Both the position numbers and the translations under genes were made by a program. Below are positions 1 to 6,794 of a stretch of 15,618 nt of DNA, piece by piece. The first letter of the stretch is position 1, and each line of letters opens with the position of its first letter. Source of the DNA: Pseudomonadota bacterium (GTDB lineage: Bacteria > Pseudomonadota > Gammaproteobacteria > Burkholderiales > Sulfuriferulaceae); the NCBI GenBank assembly GCA_021790625.1, contig JAJYGL010000186.1:1-15618 (forward strand). Direction: 5' to 3'. The notes below the pieces were generated by a model. The model saw nothing but the letters and a program-made list of their open reading frames with translations. It was not told the origin of the DNA and made no database searches.

Positions 1-64
1 AAAGCTGTTGGTTCGCGCAAAGTCCGTCTTTTAACATTGCCAATCATGATGTTGTAGGCGGACT
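1..64 (+). promoter_or_regulatory. CRISPR leader, array-proximal end (partial)
   Basis: This is the 64 bases before the first repeat. They hold no copy of the repeat, although an array continuing leftwards would put repeat sequence at about 1-30, so the array starts at 65. Repeats of the ATTGAAAC type are transcribed towards that end, which puts the leader on this side; the altered last repeat at the far right agrees. The leader would carry the array promoter and the integration signal for new spacers. Only its inner end is in the window and I cannot point to a convincing -10/-35 pair. Confidence 0.6.
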
Positions 65-3027
65 GTAGCGCCCGCCCTTCGGGGTGGGCGAGGATTGAAA
101 CATAAGTCGCCACGTCCTCGGCGCATGACTCGTGGTAGCGCCCGCCCTTCGGGGTGGGCGAGGATTGAAACTATCATGTTGGAAATATTGCGCTCGGTTG
201 GATATAGTAGCGCCCGCCCTTCGGGGTGGGCGAGGATTGAAACCGATATGGCATCCAGGGATTACATAGCCGTCTTTGTAGCGCCCGCCCTTCGGGGTGG
301 GCGAGGATTGAAACAGGAGTGAATACCAAAGCGCTTAGGTTAATTCCTGTAGCGCCCGCCCTTCGGGGTGGGCGAGGATTGAAACAACAACGGCAACTAA
401 AGGAAACCACCATGACTGAGTAGCGCCCGCCCTTCGGGGTGGGCGAGGATTGAAACGTTCATGCTTTCACCTCACCAGAAGTCGCTACAGGTAGCGCCCG
501 CCCTTCGGGGTGGGCGAGGATTGAAACCTTTAGGGCGGGGAACAGTTACGCCGTAACTACTGTAGCGCCCGCCCTTCGGGGTGGGCGAGGATTGAAACCT
601 TGATACACGCTGTCAGCACGGGCGCGTGCTTCGGGTAGCGCCCGCCCTTCGGGGTGGGCGAGGATTGAAACCCTACAGCAGTTGCTGGCCAAAATGCCGC
701 ATTTTGTAGCGCCCGCCCTTCGGGGTGGGCGAGGATTGAAACTTTAAGAGGTGTAACACCGGTATATAAAACCACCCGGTAGCGCCCGCCCTTCGGGGTG
801 GGCGAGGATTGAAACGTTTGATGCTATCCATGCCTCGCCGCCTTGCCAAGTAGCGCCCGCCCTTCGGGGTGGGCGAGGATTGAAACAGCGTCGAGATGCC
901 ATATATCCTGGATAGCTGCAGTAGCGCCCGCCCTTCGGGGTGGGCGAGGATTGAAACGCTTGTGGCAGGCTGACATTGTACCGACCGGCTGCGTAGCGCC
1001 CGCCCTTCGGGGTGGGCGAGGATTGAAACACAGGCGGCGGTAATTGCACAATCGCGGCCGCACGGTAGCGCCCGCCCTTCGGGGTGGGCGAGGATTGAAA
1101 CAGGCGTGATGAATCACACGCCAGGCGAAATGCAAAGTAGCGCCCGCCCTTCGGGGTGGGCGAGGATTGAAACAGCGTCGAGATGCCATATATCCTGGAT
1201 AGCTGCGTAGCGCCCGCCCTTCGGGGTGGGCGAGGATTGAAACCCGATCTGAACCACGTTCCCAGTAATTGCACCTTTGTAGCGCCCGCCCTTCGGGGTG
1301 GGCGAGGATTGAAACAATCATTGAATCATCGTCCAAGACCGATGGCGTAAGTAGCGCCCGCCCTTCGGGGTGGGCGAGGATTGAAACTACGATCTCGCGC
1401 ACGATTAAGCCACCTGATAAAGTAGCGCCCGCCCTTCGGGGTGGGCGAGGATTGAAACGAACTTGACGGCGGGACTGGTGGAGATGTGCGTAGGTAGCGC
1501 CCGCCCTTCGGGGTGGGCGAGGATTGAAACCGGCACTCAGGCGGAGCATGAATTATTTCTGTCGGTAGCGCCCGCCCTTCGGGGTGGGCGAGGATTGAAA
1601 CCATCGTAGTGATCGGCCATTTTTCCTGCTTGTAGGGTAGCGCCCGCCCTTCGGGGTGGGCGAGGATTGAAACGTGATATTTTGCTCAATGAGAATGCGC
1701 AGATGAAGTAGCGCCCGCCCTTCGGGGTGGGCGAGGATTGAAACATTGTCCGCTCCTGTGCACCATCGCTGGATTTGGCGTAGCGCCCGCCCTTCGGGGT
1801 GGGCGAGGATTGAAACTTACGCTATCCGCTGCGGGCGGCGATGGGGAAAAGTAGCGCCCGCCCTTCGGGGTGGGCGAGGATTGAAACCTATCCGCTGTAT
1901 CAATCCAAACCTGTAATTAATGTAGCGCCCGCCCTTCGGGGTGGGCGAGGATTGAAACTTACTCACCTTGAAAGCGCGAGCGAGGGTTGCCGCGTAGCGC
2001 CCGCCCTTCGGGGTGGGCGAGGATTGAAACACATAAAAATTGCATATTAGGCTGGCTCGGTACGTAGCGCCCGCCCTTCGGGGTGGGCGAGGATTGAAAC
2101 AATAAAAGCCCGTTTTCGCTGGCATCAAACTCCGGTAGCGCCCGCCCTTCGGGGTGGGCGAGGATTGAAACACATAAAAATTGCATATTAGGCTGGCTCG
2201 GTACTGTAGCGCCCGCCCTTCGGGGTGGGCGAGGATTGAAACACGATACAAAATCCGGCATAGTCCAGCAATGACGTAGCGCCCGCCCTTCGGGGTGGGC
2301 GAGGATTGAAACTAAACTGTCCATTGGATTCACATCATCGATTTTCGTAGCGCCCGCCCTTCGGGGTGGGCGAGGATTGAAACTTTCAAATTCACGCATA
2401 CAGCTGCCTGATCCACGTAGCGCCCGCCCTTCGGGGTGGGCGAGGATTGAAACCATGGCAGCGCGTGTAGCAATGTCCGTGGCATCGAGTAGCGCCCGCC
2501 CTTCGGGGTGGGCGAGGATTGAAACTTGCGCTGGTGTAGCTCATGGACAGGATTTGAGCGTAGCGCCCGCCCTTCGGGGTGGGCGAGGATTGAAACATGC
2601 TATATGCCCCAACAGGCGCAGGCAAAACTGAGTAGCGCCCGCCCTTCGGGGTGGGCGAGGATTGAAACATGCTATATGCCCCAACAGGCGCAGGCAAAAC
2701 TGAGTAGCGCCCGCCCTTCGGGGTGGGCGAGGATTGAAACATGCTATATGCCCCAACAGGCGCAGGCAAAACTGAGTAGCGCCCGCCCTTCGGGGTGGGC
2801 GAGGATTGAAACAATATATCGCGTGAGCAACGAGAAAGCCCTGTTGGTAGCGCCCGCCCTTCGGGGTGGGCGAGGATTGAAACCAGCGCTTAGGTTTGGT
2901 TTACGTTGCGCTTAGGGTAGCGCCCGCCCTTCGGGGTGGGCGAGGATTGAAACATGTTCAACAGATGGGTAGGCTAATGCGGCAATTCCCGTAGCGCCCG
3001 CCCTTCGGGGTGGGCGAGGATTGGTGT
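65..3027 (+). CRISPR. CRISPR array, 42 repeats of 37 bp and 41 spacers
   Basis: The repeat starts at 65, 135, 207, 278 and so on to 2991. Forty-one copies look identical base for base. The last (2991-3027) keeps the first 33 bases and has GTGT in place of AAAC, as expected at the leader-distal end. Spacers are 33-37 bp, mostly 34-35. Inside the repeat, bases 5-13 pair with 18-26 (nine pairs, one of them G-T) around a TTCG loop closed by C-G, the very stable cUUCGg tetraloop. The 11 bases after the stem end in ATTGAAAC, which fits an 8-nt handle (Cas6) or an 11-nt handle (Cas5d). The ending is shared by type I-C, I-G/I-U, I-D and III repeats, so the subtype is open; cas genes would have to lie outside, probably left of the window. 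Identical spacers are 12 = 16 and 28 = 30 (each differing by one 3' base) and 36 = 37 = 38. The many open frames across this region are products of the repeat and are not genes. Confidence 0.99.
2597..2775 (+). repeat. Tandem triplicate of one spacer (spacers 36-38)
   Basis: Spacers 2597-2631, 2669-2703 and 2741-2775 are the same 35 bases, separated by identical repeats, so a 72-bp unit is repeated three times. Exact tandem copies with the same length point to slippage or unequal recombination between repeats rather than three separate acquisitions. Read in its first frame the spacer encodes MLYAPTGAGKT, a Walker A (motif I) of a superfamily 2 helicase type, so the protospacer is probably in a phage or plasmid helicase gene. 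Confidence 0.95.
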
Positions 3028-3067
3028 ACAATTTTTGCGTCCTCCTTTTTTTCGAGAAGACTTCAAG

Positions 3068-3400
3068 ATGAACCCGACAGAAGACCCTCCGTCAAGGTTG
3101 GAATACGTTGCCGCTACCTCATGGCTATATTTAAGAAGGCTGGTATGCTTTGGTGCGACAATCTTTTTTTTGTTTCTGTTCATTCAGGTTGTCTTCGATC
3201 CTGGCTGGACAACAGACCTTTTTAAACCTGTAAAACATCTGGATTACTGGGATCGACTCAAGGCTGGGGCCATTATGTTGTTGTGCGCCATTTCCATCTT
3301 TGTGGGGATATATGGGATTACTTCCTGGGATGCTGGCGGCTACCGTATGACCATGTTCAGATATCGCAAGAATAAAGCTCGCTATGGATGGCGCTGGTGA
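3068..3400 (+). CDS. Small two-helix membrane protein, unknown function
   Basis: I do not recognise this 110-residue protein. From the ATG at 3068 it has a polar N-terminus (MNPTEDPPS), a first hydrophobic segment at about residues 28-46 (ATIFFLFLFIQVVF), a linker with DYWDRLK, a second hydrophobic segment at about 69-88 (AIMLLCAISIFVGIYGI), and a basic aromatic tail (RYRKNKARYGWRW) probably in the cytoplasm. The frame stays open upstream to a TTG at 3035, but the ATG is preferred: a GAGAAG stretch lies 8 bases before it. The gene starts about 40 bp after the last CRISPR repeat, on the same strand as the array. It converges with the thioredoxin gene, leaving 46 bp between them. No link to CRISPR function can be read from the sequence; a two-helix protein beside an array could be accessory, but chance neighbourhood is as likely. 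Confidence 0.65.
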   Translation: MNPTEDPPSRLEYVAATSWLYLRRLVCFGATIFFLFLFIQVVFDPGWTTDLFKPVKHLDYWDRLKAGAIMLLCAISIFVGIYGITSWDAGGYRMTMFRYRKNKARYGWRW

Positions 3401-3446
3401 ACAATGGTTGGCGTGACAAGCACCCCGAAAAATGTCGCAGAATAAA

Positions 3447-3986
3447 TCAGTGGTTCTGTAATAATGGTTCGACCAGATGTTGCAATTTGGCGTAATATAC
3501 CTGCCCGCTGACTTTGTCGCGGATGATGCCTTGCTGGTCGATGATGAATGAGGTGGGCAGTCGGTCAATGCCGCCAAAGGCTTGTTCTACTGATGTGTCT
3601 GCCATGGCAGCGGGGACATCGTCCTGATGGTCGTGCAGGTATTTGGCCGCCAGGTTCGGGTTGTCGTCCATGGACAGGGTGATGACGGTGAAGCCACGTG
3701 CCCGGTAATCGCGGTAGAATGTGGTAATTTGCGGCATTTCGTGCAGGCAGTACGGGCACCAGCTGGCCCAGAAGTTGACCAGCACCACTTTTCCCCGCAG
3801 GCTGGAAAAGGTGAGTGGTTGGCCGTTGAGCTGCCAGACGGTCAGGTTGGGTAATGGCTGATTGGGGTGGCTGGTCGGTGCGGGCGGGCGGAACCAGACA
3901 TATACAATCGCGATTAGCAACAGGGCGGTCAATGGGCTGGGTAGCCAGCGTTGCAGGCGCGGATGGCGTAAGAAAAACTGTTTCAT
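3447..3986 (-). CDS. TlpA/ResA-family membrane-anchored thioredoxin
   Basis: This 179-residue protein has an N-terminal membrane anchor (about residues 19-32, ALLLIAIVYVWF) followed by a thioredoxin domain facing the periplasm. The active site is WCPYC (Cys77 and Cys80), after the typical VVLVNFWASWC strand. The cis-proline is in RLPTSFIID (Pro144), and DQQGII forms the following strand. TlpA/ResA proteins reduce disulphides in periplasmic substrates, often apocytochromes c or copper-centre proteins during cytochrome assembly. The adjacent haem-synthesis gene suits such a role, but the substrate cannot be read from the sequence. The ATG at 3984-3986 has no clear Shine-Dalgarno sequence before it. 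Its start lies 14 bp from that of hemJ on the other strand, so the two promoters must overlap coding sequence. Confidence 0.9.
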   Translation of the reverse strand: MKQFFLRHPRLQRWLPSPLTALLLIAIVYVWFRPPAPTSHPNQPLPNLTVWQLNGQPLTFSSLRGKVVLVNFWASWCPYCLHEMPQITTFYRDYRARGFTVITLSMDDNPNLAAKYLHDHQDDVPAAMADTSVEQAFGGIDRLPTSFIIDQQGIIRDKVSGQVYYAKLQHLVEPLLQNH

Positions 3987-3987
3987 G

Positions 3988-3993
3988 AAAGGA
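3988..3993 (+). promoter_or_regulatory. Shine-Dalgarno sequence setting the TTG start of hemJ
   Basis: AAAGGA lies seven bases before the TTG at 4001. No in-frame ATG or GTG with a better signal is near, and the protein starting here (MLWIKALHI) matches the usual HemJ N-terminus, so the TTG start is well supported. The site lies in the 14-bp gap between the divergent thioredoxin and hemJ genes. Confidence 0.65.
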
Positions 3994-4000
3994 ATACCGA

Positions 4001-4417
4001 TTGTTGTGGATTAAAGCGTTGCATATTTCCTTCGTGGTGAGCTGGTTCGCCGGCCTGTTCTATCTGCCACGTTTGTTTGTTAACCACGCCATGGTAAAGG
4101 ATGCCGTGACGATAGCGCAACTGAAACTGATGGAACGAAAACTTTATCGGTTCATGACGCCGTTGGGGGTATTGGCGTTGGTGTTTGGTAGCTGGTTGTG
4201 GCTTGGGTATGGGTTTTTTGGCCTGTGGTTGCAGATAAAACTGGCGTTGGTCGGGGTGTTGGTGGTTTATCATTTGTACTGTGGTCATCTGGTGGGTGTA
4301 TTTGCACGAGATGCAAATACGCACAGCCATGTTTTTTATCGTTGGTTTAATGAGATGCCGGTAATCATTTTGTTTTTGGTGGTGTTTTTGGTGGTGTTAA
4401 AGCCGGGGAGTCTGTAA
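4001..4417 (+). CDS. hemJ: HemJ-type protoporphyrinogen IX oxidase
   Basis: This 138-residue integral membrane protein belongs to the HemJ (UPF0093) family. HemJ oxidises protoporphyrinogen IX to protoporphyrin IX, the penultimate step of haem synthesis, in bacteria that lack HemG or HemY. The opening MLWIKALHIS, followed by WFAGLFYLPRLFVNHA, is the family signature; His8 is the conserved histidine of helix 1, and Arg24 and His29 sit in the conserved LPRLFV-H stretch. Four hydrophobic segments lie at about residues 4-24, 52-70, 75-98 and 118-134. Lys80 and His91 (QIKLALV, VVYH) match further conserved positions. Length is as usual for the family. The start codon is TTG, preceded by AAAGGA. 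The stop TAA shares one base with the ATG of the methyltransferase gene (TAATG), so the two are probably translationally coupled. Confidence 0.93.
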   Translation: MLWIKALHISFVVSWFAGLFYLPRLFVNHAMVKDAVTIAQLKLMERKLYRFMTPLGVLALVFGSWLWLGYGFFGLWLQIKLALVGVLVVYHLYCGHLVGVFARDANTHSHVFYRWFNEMPVIILFLVVFLVVLKPGSL

Positions 4418-5565
4418 TGCAGAAAACAGAGCAGTTTTTTGCTACCTGTCCCCGTGGACTGGAAGCGTTGCTGGCGGATGAATTGCGTGGTCTGGGCGCT
4501 GAAGCAGTCGAACCGGTGCAGGGCGGTGTGGGTTTTGCGGGTCCATTTGAATTGTGTTACCGGATAAATTTGCACACCCGTTTGGCCAGTCGGGTGTTGT
4601 GGCGCGTCGGTGGCGGAGAATACTTCGATGAAGAAGACGTGTATCACGGAACGCTGTCGATTGATTGGCCAAAGTTTTTTACGTTGCAGCAAACCATTAT
4701 GGTCAAAGTCACCGCCCAACGTTCGCCGCTGAAAAGTTTGGAATACGTGACACTGAAAATCAAGGACGCGGTGTGTGATCGGTTCCGGGAAGCGACGGGC
4801 GAGCGGCCCAGTGTCGATACCCGCGAACCGGAGGTGCGCATTCATGCCTATTTGACGGCTGACATGTGTACGCTGTATCTCGATACATCAGGGCAGGCGT
4901 TGTTCAAACGCGGATTACGCAAACAGGCCGGTCTTGCACCGTTGAATGAAAATCTGGCGGCTGGCATGATTCTGTTGTCAGGTTGGCAACCGGGTGAGCC
5001 GTTCTTTGATCCGATGTGCGGTAGCGGTACGCTGCTCATGGAAGCCGCCCTGATGGCGCTTAACATTGCACCGGGTAGCGGTCGTGATTTCGGTTTTGAA
5101 CGGTTATTGCGCTTTGATGCCTTGCAGTGGCAAACCTTGCGGGAGGAAGCGCGTGCGCAGCAACTCGCGCCGACCCCACAGCCGATTTTTGGGCGTGATC
5201 TGTTCGGCAGCTCGTTGGATGATGCGCGCGCCAATATTGTGGCGGCGGGTCTGGAAGGCGTGGTTGAACTCAAGCAGGGTAACGTGCTGGAGGTGCCTGC
5301 TCCGGCAGCGACCGGGGTGATGGTGACCAATCCGCCGTATGGTGTGCGTATTGGCGAGCAAAGTGAGTTGGCGGCATTTTATCCCCGTCTGGGCGACTGG
5401 CTCAAGCGGCGTTGTACCGGTTGGCGCGTGTACATCTTGTCGGCCGACATGGCATTGCCGAAATTGATTCGTTTGCATGCCAGCCGTCGTACACCGTTAT
5501 TCAATGGCGCACTTGAATGTCGGTTGTTTGAGTACCGCATGGTGGCGGGATCGGCGCGCGATTGA
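4417..5565 (+). CDS. rlmL: RlmL-like 23S rRNA (guanine-N2) methyltransferase with THUMP domain
   Basis: This 382-residue protein has a ferredoxin-like/THUMP RNA-binding region at about residues 1-160 and a class I SAM-dependent methyltransferase domain at about 165-380. The SAM-binding loop is DPMCGSGT (198-205), and the catalytic motif is NPPYG (305-309), typical of N2-guanine or N6-adenine methylation. RKQAGLAPLNENLAAGMI (168-185) is a stretch typical of the YcbY/RlmL family. In E. coli RlmL is the N-terminal half of the 702-residue RlmKL and makes m2G2445 in 23S rRNA; here the RlmK half is absent, as in many betaproteobacteria. GGGGAG stands about eight bases before the ATG, which overlaps the hemJ stop codon. 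The exact target base is inferred from the family. Similar proteins are sometimes labelled N6-adenine DNA methylase, which is less likely given the THUMP domain. Confidence 0.85.
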   Translation: MQKTEQFFATCPRGLEALLADELRGLGAEAVEPVQGGVGFAGPFELCYRINLHTRLASRVLWRVGGGEYFDEEDVYHGTLSIDWPKFFTLQQTIMVKVTAQRSPLKSLEYVTLKIKDAVCDRFREATGERPSVDTREPEVRIHAYLTADMCTLYLDTSGQALFKRGLRKQAGLAPLNENLAAGMILLSGWQPGEPFFDPMCGSGTLLMEAALMALNIAPGSGRDFGFERLLRFDALQWQTLREEARAQQLAPTPQPIFGRDLFGSSLDDARANIVAAGLEGVVELKQGNVLEVPAPAATGVMVTNPPYGVRIGEQSELAAFYPRLGDWLKRRCTGWRVYILSADMALPKLIRLHASRRTPLFNGALECRLFEYRMVAGSARD

Positions 5566-5613
5566 CGGGGTTTGAATGGTGACTGTCCCTTACCCGTGTT
5601 TTCAAGATGTGAT

Positions 5614-5670
5614 AGCCGGGTCAAGGAAGCCGGGTCAAGGAAGCTGGGTCAGGGAAAGCTGGGTCAAAGA
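5614..5670. repeat. Four tandem copies of a 14-bp unit at the 3' end of pilU
   Basis: The units are 5614-5627, 5628-5641, 5642-5655 and 5656-5670, with the pattern AGCCGGGTCAAGGA. The first two are identical, the third and fourth differ at two or three positions, and the last is one base longer. They fill most of the 98-bp gap between the convergent rlmL and pilU genes, and the last copy covers the pilU stop codon (5664-5666). I see no hairpin typical of a terminator here, and 5566-5613 holds nothing that I recognise. Confidence 0.85.
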
Positions 5671-6791
5671 ATATTCAAATGCCCAGTGCCCGACATCACA
5701 TCGCGGTCACGTGCTTCCTGACCTTGCAGTTTGATACGCAGTCGCAGATCATTGACCGAATCGGCATTGCGCAGGGCATCTTCGTAGGTGATCAATCCGG
5801 CTTCATACAGGTCGAACAGCGATTGGTCGAAGGTTTGCATGCCATTCTCGCGCGAGCGGCTCATGACTTCCTTGATGTCACTGATTTGGCCTTTGAAAAT
5901 CAGGTCGGCAACCAATGGGGAATTGAGCAGGATTTCGATAGCGGCGATGCGGCCGGTGCTTCCTCTTTTGGCAATCAGGCGTTGAGAAATGAACGCACGC
6001 AGGTTGAGCGACAGATCCATCAATAACTGTTGACGGGCGTCTTCCGGAAAGAAGTTGATGATGCGGTCGATGGCCTGATTGGTCGAGTTGGCGTGTAACG
6101 TGGTCAGACACAAATGGCCGGTTTCGGCAAAAGTGACCGCATATTCCATGGTTTCGCGGTCGCGGATTTCGCCAATCAGGATGACATCGGGCGCTTGACG
6201 CAAAGTGTTTTTGAGTGCGCTGAACCAGTCGTCGGTATCGATGCCGATTTCACGCTGGGTGATGATGGATTTTTTGTGTTCGTGAACGAATTCGACTGGA
6301 TCTTCAACGGTGATGATGTGATCCTGCGCGTATTCGTTGCGGTGCCCGACCATGGCCGCCAGTGAGGTGGATTTGCCCGAACCGGTGCCACCGACGAAGA
6401 TGACCAGTCCGCGCTTGGTCATGGCGATGTCTCTCAGGATGGGCGGCAGGTTGAGTTCTTCAAATTTCGGGATTTTGGTCGTGATGGTGCGCAATACCAG
6501 CCCGATACGACCCTGTTGCACAAAGGCGTTGACCCGAAAACGGCCAATTTCGACGGGTGCGATGGCAAAGTTGGCTTCATGATGACGTTCAAAATCGTTC
6601 CATTGCCGTTCGGTCATGATGGCCTTGGCAAATTCGCGCGTGTGGGTCGGCGTCAGTGTCTGGTTGGTGACGGGAGCGATTTTGCCGTCCACTTTGACAG
6701 CAGGTGGAAAGCCGGCCGTGATGAACAGGTCGGAGGCGCGCCGGCTCAGCATTAGCCGCAGTAAATCATGTAGGGTTGCAAGGGCATCCAT
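5664..6791 (-). CDS. pilU: PilU, accessory type IV pilus retraction ATPase
   Basis: This 375-residue protein is a GspE/PilT-family secretion ATPase. An N-terminal PAS-like domain (about 1-110, with SRRASDLFITAG) is followed by the RecA-like ATPase domain: Walker A GGTGSGKST (134-142), Asp box TVEDPVEF (161-168), Walker B DVILIGEIRD (202-211) with catalytic Glu208, and His box TGHLCLTTLHAN (224-235). PilU works with PilT as a second cytoplasmic hexamer that helps retract the pilus under load. Features marking PilU rather than PilT are the longer C-terminal tail (375 against 347 residues, ending GTGHLNIL) and the lack of PilT's AIRNLIRE motif, replaced by PLVADLIFKG. The gene starts three bases after the pilT stop codon, so the two form an operon. 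Confidence 0.95.
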   Translation of the reverse strand: MDALATLHDLLRLMLSRRASDLFITAGFPPAVKVDGKIAPVTNQTLTPTHTREFAKAIMTERQWNDFERHHEANFAIAPVEIGRFRVNAFVQQGRIGLVLRTITTKIPKFEELNLPPILRDIAMTKRGLVIFVGGTGSGKSTSLAAMVGHRNEYAQDHIITVEDPVEFVHEHKKSIITQREIGIDTDDWFSALKNTLRQAPDVILIGEIRDRETMEYAVTFAETGHLCLTTLHANSTNQAIDRIINFFPEDARQQLLMDLSLNLRAFISQRLIAKRGSTGRIAAIEILLNSPLVADLIFKGQISDIKEVMSRSRENGMQTFDQSLFDLYEAGLITYEDALRNADSVNDLRLRIKLQGQEARDRDVMSGTGHLNIL

Positions 6792-6794
6792 GGC

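Noticed and set aside
95..2915. Many open frames on both strands across the array, with repeated SSARPSGWARIET-like or FNPRPPRRAGAT-like segments
   Set aside because: They are translations of the CRISPR repeat, in phase only where the spacer lengths allow; there is no ribosome-binding site or codon pattern of a gene.
65..3027. Self-targeting spacers against genes in this window
   Set aside because: By eye I found no spacer matching the non-array part of the window; a full genome comparison was not possible.
2991..3052. Possible rho-independent terminator from the last repeat's hairpin and the T-runs after it
   Set aside because: The T-runs lie more than 15 bases from the strong stem, and the nearer ATTG/CAAT stem is only four pairs.
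3131..3577. Minus-strand open frame of 148 codons over the small membrane protein gene
   Set aside because: It overlaps the better-supported membrane protein and the end of the thioredoxin gene, and its translation has no recognisable features.
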